A stretch of DNA of 64,000 bases from Dugong dugon (Eukaryota; Chordata; Mammalia; Sirenia; Dugongidae). The position numbers were made by a program, and so were the translations under genes. Shown piece by piece: positions 35,996 to 48,328 of the stretch. The stretch's first letter is position 1. Each line of letters opens with the position of its first letter. The DNA is taken from the NCBI GenBank assembly GCA_030035585.1, contig CM057463.1, forward strand, positions 141,206,736-141,270,735, given 5' to 3'. Below the pieces are notes generated by a model. The model did not search any database. It was not told the DNA's origin and worked only from the letters and a program-made list of their open reading frames with translations.

Positions 35996-37374
35996 TTGAA
36001 GGAGAACGCTGTATTTTCCTATGTCTTTCATGTGGTGAATGGGGAACTTACAATTGCTGCTAACAAAGTTTCTACTCAGCACAACTACGGTTTTGCCTCC
36101 TTCGCGTTCCAGAATGGGATAAACGCGGTTTCTCTTCTCCTTTAGCGATACCGTGTGTAAAGCCCTATTCTCAGCTTCGCAGCACAGAATGCCTCGAGGA
36201 ATGCATGCTGGAAAGTCTGAACGGCTTCAACTACTTGAAAGGGAGAGAAGTCATACGCTTTATCCAGGTAGGCAATGCACAGGCAACTTTCTTAGGCATG
36301 TAACACAGAGGGACTTTCCAACACAGAAAGTGAATCGTGCTCCGTTCCTCCCCAGACTGAGAGCAACAAGCTCTTGCTTTCTCTTTCAGGCAGGGAAGAA
36401 GCTACAGGCTCCTGTAAAGCATACAAGCTTTAGTCAGCAAAACTGAACCTCTTCTGCTGTCCTCTAGCTGAAGGCAGACAATCTGCCTGTTTGGCTTTGA
36501 AAGCCAGTAATACCTTCATTCCCTGGTATGCGAAATTCCCTTGGAAATCCAGGGGATTCAAATACTTGCTAGGCCTGCACTCTCCAGCCTTCTCCCACTC
36601 AGGGAACATTGGAGAAAGCAGCTTGTGCTGGGCAGACTCTTTCTTGTAACAAAACTGAAAACTTAAGTAGATTCAGTTAAGCAGCTTGAAGGAGAAGGCT
36701 GTCTTTTGCTTTCTCTTTCATATGGTGAATAGGAAACTAAAACTCACTGCTAACAAATGTTTTACTCAGGAGAAGTACGGTTTTGCCTCGTTAGCCTTCC
36801 AGAATGGGAGAAACGCGGTTTCTCTTCTCCTTTAGCGATACCGTGTGTAAAGCCCTATTCTCAGCTTCGCAGCACAGAATGCCTCGAGGAATGCATGCTG
36901 GAAAGTCTGAACGGCTTCAACTACTTGAAAGGGAGAAAAGTCATACGCTTTATCCAGGTAGACAATGCACAGGCAACTTTCTTAGGCATGTAACACAGAG
37001 GGACTTTCCAACACAGAAAGTGAATCGTGCTCCGTTCCTCCCCAGACTGAGAGCAACAAGCTCTTGCTTTCTCTTTCAGGCAGGGAAGAAGCTACATGCT
37101 CGTGTTAGGCACACAAGCTTTAGTCAGCAAATCGGAACCTCTTCTATTGTCCTCTAGCTGAAGGCACACAATCTACCTGTCTGGCTTTGAAAGCCAACAG
37201 TACCATCATTCCCTGGCATGCAAACTTCCCTTAGAAACCCAGGGGATACAAATACTTGCTGGGCCTGCACCGTCCAGCCTTCTCCCACTCAGAGAACATT
37301 GGCGAAAGCAGCTTTGCTGGGCGGACTCTTTCCTCTAAGAAAACTGAAAACTTAAGTAGATTCAGTTAAGCAGC
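35996..37374 (+). repeat. Dimer unit A(t3)-C'(t1/t2), 1379 bp, second tandem copy
   Basis: 35996-36685 and 36686-37374 repeat the preceding dimer, including GGGAGAGAAG and the composite tail, without the private change near 35391. A third copy is at 45576-46954. Confidence 0.95.
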
Positions 37375-39426
37375 TTGAAGGAGAACGCTGTATTTTCCTA
37401 TGTCTTTAATGTGGTGAATGGGGAACTTACAATTGCTGCTAACAAAGTTTCTACTCAGCACAACTACGGTTTTGCCTCCTTCGCGTTCCAGAATGGGATA
37501 AACGCGGTTTCTCTTCTCCTTTAGCGATACCGTGTGTAAAGCCCTATTCTCAGCTTCGCAGCACAGAATGCCTCGAGGAATGCATGCTGGAAAGTCTGAA
37601 CGGCTTCAACTACTTGAAAGGGAGAAAAGTCATACGCTTTATCCAGGTAGGCAATGCACAGGCAACTTTCTTAGGCATGTAACACAGAGGGACTTTCCAA
37701 CACAGAAAGTGAATCGTGCTCCGTTCCTCCCCAGACTGAGAGCAACAAGCTCTTGCTTTCTCTTTCAGGCAGGGAAGAAGCTACATGCTCGTGTTAGGCA
37801 CACAAGCTTTAGTCAGCAAATCGGAACCTCTTCTATTGTCCTCTAGCTGTCTACCTGTCTGGCTTTGAAAGCCAACAGTACCATCATTCCCTGGCATGCA
37901 AACTTCCCTTAGAAACCCAGGGGATACAAATACTTGCTGGGCCTGCACCGTCCAGCCTTCTCCCACTCAGAGAACATTGGCGAAAGCAGCTTTGCTGGGC
38001 GGACTCTTTCCTCTAAGAAAACTGAAAACTTAAGTAGATTCAGTTAAGCAGCTTGAAGGAGAACCTTGTATTTTCCTATGTCTTTCATGTGGTGAATGGG
38101 GAACTTAGAATTGCTGCTAACAAAGTTTCTACTCAGCACAACTACGGTTTTGCCTTCTTCGCGTTCCAGAATGGGAGAAACGCGGTTTCCTTCTCCTTTA
38201 GCGGTACCGTCTGTAAAGCCCTAATCTCAGCTTCGCAGCACAGAATGCCTCCCGGATTGATGGAAAGTCTGAACGGCTTCAACTACTTGAAAGGGAGAAA
38301 AGTCATACGCTTTATTCAGGTAGACAATGCACAGGCAACTTTCTTAGGCATGTAACCCAGAGGGACTTTCCAACACAGAAAGTGAATCGTGCTCCGTTCC
38401 TCCCCAGACTGAGAGCAACAAGCTCTTGCTTTCTCTTTCAGGCAGGGAAGAAGCTACAGGCTCCTGTAAAGCATACAAGCTTTAGTCAGCAAAACTGAAC
38501 CTCTTCTGCTGTCCTCTAGCTGAAGGCAGACAATCTGCCTGTTTGGCTTTGAAAGCCAGTAATACCTTCATTCCCTGGTATGCGAAATTCCCTTGGAAAT
38601 CCAGGGGATTCAAATACTTGCTAGGCCTGCACTCTCCAGCCTTCTCCCACTCAGGGAACATTGGAGAAAGCAGCTTGTGCTGGGCAGACTCTTTCTTGTA
38701 ACAAAACTGAAAACTTAAGTAGATTCAGTTAAGCAGCTTGAAGGAGAAGGCTGTCTTTTGCTTTCTCTTTCATATGGTGAATAGGAAACTAAAACTCACT
38801 GCTAACAAATGTTTTACTCAGGAGAAGTACGGTTTTGCCTCGTTAGCCTTCCAGAATGGGAGAAACGCGGTTTCTCTTCTCCTTTAGCGATACCGTGTGT
38901 AAAGCCCTATTCTCAGCTTCGCAGCACAGAATGCCTCGAGGAATGCATGCTGGAAAGTCTGAACGGCTTCAACTACTTGAAAGGGAGAAAAGTCATACGC
39001 TTTATCCAGGTAGACAATGCACAGGCAACTTTCTTAGGCATGTAACACAGAGGGACTTTCCAACACAGAAAGTGAATCGTGCTCCGTTCCTCCCCAGACT
39101 GAGAGCAACAAGCTCTTGCTTTCTCTTTCAGGCAGGGAAGAAGCTACATGCTCGTGTTAGGCACACAAGCTATAGTCAGCAAATCTGAACCTCTTCTATT
39201 GTCCTCTAGCTGAAGGCACACAATCTACCTGTCTGGCTTTGAAAGCCAACAGTACCATCATTCCCTGGCATGCAAACTTCCCTTAGAAACCCAGGGGATA
39301 CAAATACTTGCTGGGCCTGCACCGTCCAGCCTTCTCCCACTCAGAGAACATTGGCGAAAGCAGCTTTGCTGGGCGGACTCTTTCCTCTAAGAAAACTGAA
39401 AACTTAAGTAGATTCAGTTAAGCAGC
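37375..39426 (+). repeat. HOR unit A-B-C', 2052 bp
   Basis: A 37375-38052 (TTTAATGTGG head, CAGGTAGGC, t1a), B 38053-38737, C' 38738-39426. The B copy starts the block that reappears 8902 bp downstream at 46955. Confidence 0.95.
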
Positions 39427-41474
39427 TTGAAGGAGAACGATGTGTTTTCCTATGTCTTTCATGTGGTGAATGGGGAACTTACAATTGCTGCTAACAAAAT
39501 TTCTACTCAGCACAACTACGGTTTTGCCTCCTTCGCGTTTCAGAATGGGATAAACGCGGTTTCTCTTCTCCTTTAGCGATACCGTGTGTAAAGCCCTATT
39601 CTCAGCTTCGCAGCACAGAATGCCTCGAGGAATGCATGCTGTAAAGTCTGAACGGCTTCAACTACTTGAAAGGGAGAAAAGTCATACGCTTTATCCAGGT
39701 AGACAATGCACAGGCAACTTTCTTAGGCATGTAACACAGAGGGACTTTCCAACACAGAAAGTGAATCGTGCTCCGTTCCTCCCCAGACTGAGAGCAACAA
39801 GCTCTTGCTTTCTCTTTCAGGCAGGGAAGAAGCTACATGCTCGTGTTAGGCACACAAGCTTTAGTCAGCAAATCGGAACCTCTTCTATTGTCCTCTAGCT
39901 GTCTACCTGTCTGGCTTTGAAAGCCAACAGTACCTTCATTCACTGGTACGCAAACTTCCCTTAGAAACCCAGAGGTTACAAATACTTGCTGGGCCTGCAC
40001 TCTCCAGCCTTCTCCCACTCAGAGAACATTGGCGAAAGCAGCTTTGCTGGGCGGACTCTTTCCTCTAAGAAAACTGAAAACTTAAGTAGATTCAGTTAAG
40101 CAGCTTGAAGGAGAACCTTGTATTTTCCTATGTCTTTCATGTGGTGAATGGGGAACTTAGAATTGCTGCTAACAAAGTTTCTACTCAGCACAACTACGGT
40201 TTTGCCTTCTTCGCGTTCCAGAATGGGAGAAACGCGGTTTCCTTCTCCTTTAGCGGTACCGTCTGTAAAGCCCTAATCTCAGCTTCGCAGCACAGAATGC
40301 CTCCCGGATTGATGGAAAGTCTGAACGGCTTCAACTACTTGAAAGGGAGAAAAGTCATACGCTTTATTCAGGTAGACAATGCACAGGCAACTTTCTTAGG
40401 CATGTAACCCAGAGGGACTTTCCAACACAGAAAGTGAATCGTGCTCCGTTCCTCCCCAGACTGAGAGCAACAAGCGCTTGCTTTCTCTTTCAGGCAGGGA
40501 AGAAGCTACAGGCTCCTGTAAAGCATACAAGCTTTAGTCAGCAAAACTGAACCTCTTCTGCTGTCCTCTAGCTGAAGGCAGACAATCTGCCTGTTTGGCT
40601 TTGAAAGCCAGTAATACCTTCATTCCCTGGTATGCGAAATTCCCTTGGAAATCCAGGGGATTCAAATACTTGCTAGGCCTGCACTCTCCAGCCTTCTCCC
40701 ACTCAGGGAACATTGGAGAAAGCAGCTTGTGCTGGGCAGACTCTTTCTTGTAACAAAACTGAAAACTTAAGTAGATTCAGTTAAGCAGCTTGAAGGAGAA
40801 GGCTGTCTTTTGCTTTCTCTTTCATATGGTGAATAGGAAACTAAAACTCACTGCTAACAAATGTTTTACTCAGGAGAAGTACGGTTTTGCCTCGTTAGCC
40901 TTCCAGAATGGGAGAAACGCGGTTTCTCTTCTCCTTTAGCGATACCGTGTGTAAAGCCCTATTCTCAGCTTCGCAGCACAGAATGCCTCGAGGAATGCTG
41001 GAAAGTCTGAACGGCTTCAACTACTTGAAAGGGAGAAAAGTCATACGCTTTATCCACGTAGACAATGCACAGGCAACTTTCTTAGGCATGTAACCCAGAG
41101 GGACTTTCCAACACAGAAAGTGAATCGTGCTCCGTTCCTCCCCAGACTGAGAGCAACAAGCTCTTGCTTTCTCTTTCAGGCAGGGAAGAAGCTACATGCT
41201 CGTGTTAGGCACACAAGCTATAGTCAGCAAATCTGAACCTCTTCTATTGTCCTCTAGCTGAAGGCACACAATCTACCTGTCTGGCTTTGAAAGCCAACAG
41301 TACCATCATTCCCTGGCATGCAAACTTCCCTTAGAAACCCAGGGGATACAAATACTTGCTGGGCCTGCACCGTCCAGCCTTCTCCCACTCAGAGAACATT
41401 GGAGAAAGCAGCTTTGCTGGGCGGACTCTTTCCTCTAAGAAAACTGAAAACTTAAGTAGATTCAGTTAAGCAGC
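39427..41474 (+). repeat. HOR unit A*-B-C, 2048 bp
   Basis: 39427-40104 is the first A* copy: ACGATGTGTTTTCC head, GCGTTTCAG in place of GCGTTCCAG, and GCTGTAAAG (change at 39642), with a t1c tail. B 40105-40789 (AAGCGCTTG), C 40790-41474. Confidence 0.95.
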
Positions 41475-43527
41475 TTGAAGGAGAACGCTGTATTTTCCTA
41501 TGTCTTTCATGTGGTGAATGGGGAACTTACAATTGCTGCTAACAAAATTTCTACTCAGCACAACTACGGTTTTGCCTCCTTCGCGTTCCAGAATGGGATA
41601 AACGCGGTTTCTCTTCTCCTTTAGCGATACCGTGTGTAAAGCCCTATTCTCAGCTTCGCAGCACAGAATGCCTCGAGGAATGCATGCTGGAAAGTCTGAA
41701 CGGCTTCAACTACTTGAAAGGGAGAAAAGTCATACGCTTTATCCAGGTAGGCAATGCACAGGCAACTTTCTTAGGCATGTAACACAGAGGGACTTTCCAA
41801 CACAGAAAGTGAATCGTGCTCCGTTCCTCCCCAGACTGAGAGCAACAAGCTCTTGCTTTCTCTTTCAGGCAGGGAAGAAGCTACATGCTCGTGTTAGGCA
41901 CACAAGCTTTAGTCAGCAAATCGGAACCTCTTCTATTGTCCTCTAGCTGTCTACCTGTCTGGCTTTGAAAGCCAACAGTACCATCATTCCCTGACATGCA
42001 AACTTCCCTTAGAAACCCAGAGGTTACAAATACTTGCTGGGCCTGCACTCTCCAGCCTTCTCCCACTCAGAGAACATTGGCGAAAGCAGCTTTGCTGGGC
42101 GGACTCTTTCCTCTAAGAAAACTGAAAACTTAAGTAGATTCAGTTAAGCAGCTTGAAGGAGAACCTTGTATTTTCCTATGTCTTTCATGTGGTGAATGGG
42201 GAACTTAGAATTGCTGCTAACAAAGTTTCTACTCAGCACAACTACGGTTTTGCCTTCTTCGCGTTCCAGAATGGGAGAAACGCGGTTTCCTTCTCCTTTA
42301 GCGGTACCGTCTGTAAAGCCCTAATCTCAGCTTCGCAGCACAGAATGCGTCCCGGATTGATGGAAAGTCTGAACGGCTTCAACTACTTGAAAGGGAGAAA
42401 AGTCATACGCTTTATTCAGGTAGACAATGCACAGGCAACTTTCTTAGGCATGTAACCCAGAGGGACTTTCCAACACAGAAAGTGAATCGTGCTCCGTTCC
42501 TCCCCAGACTGAGAGCAACAAGCTCTTGCTTTCTCTTTCAGGCAGGGAAGAAGCTACAGGCTCCTGTAAAGCATACAAGCTTTAGTCAGCAAAACTGAAC
42601 CTCTTCTGCTGTCCTCTAGCTGAAGGCAGACAATCTGCCTGTTTGGCTTTGAAAGCCAGTAATACCTTCATTCCCTGGTATGCGAAATTCCCTTGGAAAT
42701 CCAGGGGATTCAAATACTTGCTAGGCCTGCACTCTCCAGCCTTCTCCCACTCAGGGAACATTGGAGAAAGCAGCTTGTGCTGGGCAGACTCTTTCTTGTA
42801 ACAAAACTGAAAACTTAAGTAGATTCAGTTAAGCAGCTTGAAGGAGAAGGCTGTCTTTTGCTTTCTCTTTCATATGGTGAATAGGAAACTAAAACTCACT
42901 GCTAACAAATGTTTTACTCAGGAGAAGTACGGTTTTGCCTCGTTAGCCTTCCAGAATGGGATAAACGCGGTTTCTCTTCTCCTTTAGCGATACCGTGTGT
43001 AAAGCCCTATTCTCAGCTTCGCAGCACAGAATGCCTCGAGGAATGCATGCTGGAAAGTCTGAACGGCTTCAACTACTTGAAAGGGAGAAAAGTCATACGC
43101 TTTATCCAGGTAGACAATGCACAGGCAACTTTCTTAGGCATGTAACCCAGAGGAACTTTCCAACACAGAAAGTGAATCGTGCTCCGTTCCTCCCCAGACT
43201 GAGAGCAACAAGCTCTTGCTTTCTCTTTCAGGCAGGGAAGAAGCTACAGGCTCCTGTAAAGCATACAAGCTTTAGTCAGCAAAACTGAACCTCTTCTGCT
43301 GTCCTCTAGCTGAAGGCAGACAATCTGCCTGTTTGGCTTTGAAAGCCAGTAATACCTTCATTCCCTGGTATGCGAAATTCCCTTGGAAATCCAGGGGATT
43401 CAAATACTTGCTAGGCCTGCACTCTCCAGCCTTCTCCCACTCAGGGAACATTGGAGAAAGCAGCTTGTGCTGGGCAGACTCTTTCTTGTAACAAAACTGA
43501 AAACTTAAGTAGATTCAGTTAAGCAGC
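41475..43527 (+). repeat. HOR unit A-B-C(t3), 2053 bp
   Basis: A 41475-42152 (t1b), B 42153-42837 with a private change at 42349 (ATGCGTCCCGG), C/A(t3) 42838-43527 with the altered GGAACTTTCC at 43152-43161. Confidence 0.95.
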
Positions 43528-45575
43528 TTGAAGGAGAAGGCTGTCTTTTGCTTTCTCTTTCATATGGTGAATAGGAAACTAAAACTCACTGCTAACAAAT
43601 GTTTTACTCAGGAGAAGTACGGTTTTGCCTCGTTAGCCTTCCAGAATGGGAGAAACGCGGTTTCTCTTCTCCTTTAGCGATACCGTGTGTAAAGCCCTAT
43701 TCTCAGCTTCGCAGCACAGAATGCCTCGAGGAATGCATGCTGGAAAGTCTGAACGGCTTCAACTACTTGAAAGGGAGAAAAGTCATACGCTTTATCCAGG
43801 TAGACAATGCACAGGCAACTTTCTTAGGCATGTAACACAGAGGGACTTTCCAACACAGAAAGTGAATCGTGCTCCGTTCCTCCCCAGACTGAGAGCAACA
43901 AGCTCTTGCTTTCTCTTTCAGGCAGGGAAGAAGCTACATGCTCGTGTTAGGCACACAAGCTTTAGTCAGCAAATCGGAACCTCTTCTATTGTCCTCTAGC
44001 TGTCTACCTGTCTGGCTTTGAAAGCCAACAGTACCATCATTCCCTGGCATGCAAACTTCCCTTAGAAACCCAGGGGATACAAATACTTGCTGGGCCTGCA
44101 CCGTCCAGCCTTCTCCCACTCAGAGAACATTGGAGAAAGCAGCTTTGCTGGGCGGACTCTTTCCTCTAAGAAAACTGAAAACTTAAGTAGATTCAGTTAA
44201 GCAGCTTGAAGGAGAACCTTGTATTTTCCTATGTCTTTCATGTGGTGAATGGGGAACTTAGAATTGCTGCTAACAAAGTTTCTACTCAGCACAACTACGG
44301 TTTTGCCTTCTTCGCGTTCCAGAATGGGAGAAACGCGGTTTCCTTCTCCTTTAGCGGTACCGTCTGTAAAGCCCTAATCTCAGCTTCGCAGCACAGAATG
44401 CCTCCCGGATTGATGGAAAGTCTGAACGGCTTCAACTACTTGAAAGGGAGAAAAGTCATACGCTTTATTCAGGTAGACAATGCACAGGCAACTTTCTTAG
44501 GCATGTAACCCAGAGGGACTTTCCAACACAGAAAGTGAATCGTGCTCCGTTCCTCCCCAGACTGAGAGCAACAAGCTCTTGCTTTCTCTTTCAGGCAGGG
44601 AAGAAGCTACAGGCTCCTGTAAAGCATACAAGCTTTAGTCAGCAAAACTGAACCTCTTCTGCTGTCCTCTAGCTGAAGGCAGACAATCTGCCTGTTTGGC
44701 TTTGAAAGCCAGTAATACCTTCATTCCCTGGTATGCGAAATTCCCTTGGAAATCCAGGGGATTCAAATACTTGCTAGGCCTGCACTCTCCAGCCTTCTCC
44801 CACTCAGGGAACATTGGAGAAAGCAGCTTGTGCTGGGCAGACTCTTTCTTGTAACAAAACTGAAAACTTAAGTAGATTCAGTTAAGCAGCTTGAAGGAGA
44901 AGGCTGTCTTTTGCTTTCTCTTTCATATGGTGAATAGGAAACTAAAACTCACTGCTAACAAATGTTTTACTCAGGAGAAGTACGGTTTTGCCTCGTTAGC
45001 CTTCCAGAATGGGAGAAACGCGGTTTCTCTTCTCCTTTAGCGATACCGTGTGTAAAGCCCTATTCTCAGCTTCGCAGCACAGAATGCCTCGAGGAATGCT
45101 GGAAAGTCTGAACGGCTTCAACTACTTGAAAGGGAGAAAAGTCATACGCTTTATCCACGTAGACAATGCACAGGCAACTTTCTTAGGCATGTAACACAGA
45201 GGGACTTTCCAACACAGAAAGTGAATCGTGCTCCGTTCCTCCCCAGACTGAGAGCAACAAGCTCTTGCTTTCTCTTTCAGGCAGGGAAGAAGCTACATGC
45301 TCGTGTTAGGCACACAAGCTATAGTCAGCAAATCTGAACCTCTTCTATTGTCCTCTAGCTGAAGGCACACAATCTACCTGTCTGGCTTTGAAAGCCAACA
45401 GTACCATCATTCCCTGGCATGCAAACTTCCCTTAGAAACCCAGGGGATACAAATACTTGCTGGGCCTGCACCGTCCAGCCTTCTCCCACTCAGAGAACAT
45501 TGGCGAAAGCAGCTTTGCTGGGCGGACTCTTTCCTCTAAGAAAACTGAAAACTTAAGTAGATTCAGTTAAGCAGC
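43528..45575 (+). repeat. HOR unit C/A(t1)-B-C, 2048 bp
   Basis: 43528-44205 C head, A-like middle, t1a; B 44206-44890; C 44891-45575. The 8902-bp-offset similarity ends in or just after this C copy. Confidence 0.95.
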
Positions 45576-46954
45576 TTGAAGGAGAACGCTGTATTTTCCT
45601 ATGTCTTTCATGTGGTGAATGGGGAACTTACAATTGCTGCTAACAAAGTTTCTACTCAGCACAACTACGGTTTTGCCTCCTTCGCGTTCCAGAATGGGAT
45701 AAACGCGGTTTCTCTTCTCCTTTAGCGATACCGTGTGTAAAGCCCTATTCTCAGCTTCGCAGCACAGAATGCCTCGAGGAATGCATGCTGGAAAGTCTGA
45801 ACGGCTTCAACTACTTGAAAGGGAGAGAAGTCATACGCTTTATCCAGGTAGGCAATGCACAGGCAACTTTCTTAGGCATGTAACACAGAGGGACTTTCCA
45901 ACACAGAAAGTGAATCGTGCTCCGTTCCTCCCCAGACTGAGAGCAACAAGCTCTTGCTTTCTCTTTCAGGCAGGGAAGAAGCTACAGGCTCCTGTAAAGC
46001 ATACAAGCTTTAGTCAGCAAAACTGAACCTCTTCTGCTGTCCTCTAGCTGAAGGCAGACAATCTGCCTGTTTGGCTTTGAAAGCCAGTAATACCTTCATT
46101 CCCTGGTATGCGAAATTCCCTTGGAAATCCAGGGGATTCAAATACTTGCTAGGCCTGCACTCTCCAGCCTTCTCCCACTCAGGGAACATTGGAGAAAGCA
46201 GCTTGTGCTGGGCAGACTCTTTCTTGTAACAAAACTGAAAACTTAAGTAGATTCAGTTAAGCAGCTTGAAGGAGAAGGCTGTCTTTTGCTTTCTCTTTCA
46301 TATGGTGAATAGGAAACTAAAACTCACTGCTAACAAATGTTTTACTCAGGAGAAGTACGGTTTTGCCTCGTTAGCCTTCCAGAATGGGAGAAACGCGGTT
46401 TCTCTTCTCCTTTAGCGATACCGTGTGTAAAGCCCTATTCTCAGCTTCGCAGCACAGAATGCCTCGAGGAATGCATGCTGGAAAGTCTGAACGGCTTCAA
46501 CTACTTGAAAGGGAGAAAAGTCATACGCTTTATCCAGGTAGACAATGCACAGGCAACTTTCTTAGGCATGTAACACAGAGGGACTTTCCAACACAGAAAG
46601 TGAATCGTGCTCCGTTCCTCCCCAGACTGAGAGCAACAAGCTCTTGCTTTCTCTTTCAGGCAGGGAAGAAGCTACATGCTCGTGTTAGGCACACAAGCTT
46701 TAGTCAGCAAATCGGAACCTCTTCTATTGTCCTCTAGCTGAAGGCACACAATCTACCTGTCTGGCTTTGAAAGCCAACAGTACCATCATTCCCTGGCATG
46801 CAAACTTCCCTTAGAAACCCAGGGGATACAAATACTTGCTGGGCCTGCACCGTCCAGCCTTCTCCCACTCAGAGAACATTGGCGAAAGCAGCTTTGCTGG
46901 GCGGACTCTTTCCTCTAAGAAAACTGAAAACTTAAGTAGATTCAGTTAAGCAGC
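45576..46954 (+). repeat. Dimer unit A(t3)-C'(t1/t2), 1379 bp, third copy
   Basis: 45576-46265 (A head, GGGAGAGAAG, t3) and 46266-46954 (C head, composite t1/t2 tail). Same structure as 34617-35995 and 35996-37374, but here it occurs singly and is followed by B. Confidence 0.95.
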
Positions 46955-48328
46955 TTGAAGGAGAACCTTGTATTTTCCTATGTCTTTCATGTGGTGAATG
47001 GGGAACTTAGAATTGCTGCTAACAAAGTTTCTACTCAGCACAACTACGGTTTTGCCTTCTTCGCGTTCCAGAATGGGAGAAACGCGGTTTCCTTCTCCTT
47101 TAGCGGTACCGTCTGTAAAGCCCTAATCTCAGCTTCGCAGCACAGAATGCCTCCCGGATTGATGGAAAGTCTGAACGGCTTCAACTACTTGAAAGGGAGA
47201 AAAGTCATACGCTTTATTCAGGTAGACAATGCACAGGCAACTTTCTTAGGCATGTAACCCAGAGGGACTTTCCAACACAGAAAGTGAATCGTGCTCCGTT
47301 CCTCCCCAGACTGAGAGCAACAAGCTCTTGCTTTCTCTTTCAGGCAGGGAAGAAGCTACAGGCTCCTGTAAAGCATACAAGCTTTAGTCAGCAAAACTGA
47401 ACCTCTTCTGCTGTCCTCTAGCTGAAGGCAGACAATCTGCCTGTTTGGCTTTGAAAGCCAGTAATACCTTCATTCCCTGGTATGCGAAATTCCCTTGGAA
47501 ATCCAGGGGATTCAAATACTTGCTAGGCCTGCACTCTCCAGCCTTCTCCCACTCAGGGAACATTGGAGAAAGCAGCTTGTGCTGGGCAGACTCTTTCTTG
47601 TAACAAAACTGAAAACTTAAGTAGATTCAGTTAAGCAGCTTGAAGGAGAAGGCTGTCTTTTGCTTTCTCTTTCATATGGTGAATAGGAAACTAAAACTCA
47701 CTGCTAACAAATGTTTTACTCAGGAGAAGTACGGTTTTGCCTCGTTAGCCTTCCAGAATGGGAGAAACGCGGTTTCTCTTCTCCTTTAGCGATACCGTGT
47801 GTAAAGCCCTATTCTCAGCTTCGCAGCACAGAATGCCTCGAGGAATGCATGCTGGAAAGTCTGAACGGCTTCAACTACTTGAAAGGGAGAAAAGTCATAC
47901 GCTTTATCCAGGTAGACAATGCACAGGCAACTTTCTTAGGCATGTAACACAGAGGGACTTTCCAACACAGAAAGTGAATCGTGCTCCGTTCCTCCCCAGA
48001 CTGAGAGCAACAAGCTCTTGCTTTCTCTTTCAGGCAGGGAAGAAGCTACATGCTCGTGTTAGGCACACAAGCTATAGTCAGCAAATCTGAACCTCTTCTA
48101 TTGTCCTCTAGCTGAAGGCACACAATCTACCTGTCTGGCTTTGAAAGCCAACAGTACCATCATTCCCTGGCATGCAAACTTCCCTTAGAAACCCAGGGGA
48201 TACAAATACTTGCTGGGCCTGCACCGTCCAGCCTTCTCCCACTCAGAGAACATTGGCGAAAGCAGCTTTGCTGGGCGGACTCTTTCCTCTAAGAAAACTG
48301 AAAACTTAAGTAGATTCAGTTAAGCAGC
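46955..48328 (+). repeat. Dimer unit B-C', 1374 bp
   Basis: B 46955-47639 and C' 47640-48328. These correspond to 38053-39426 at an offset of 8902 bp. Confidence 0.95.
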
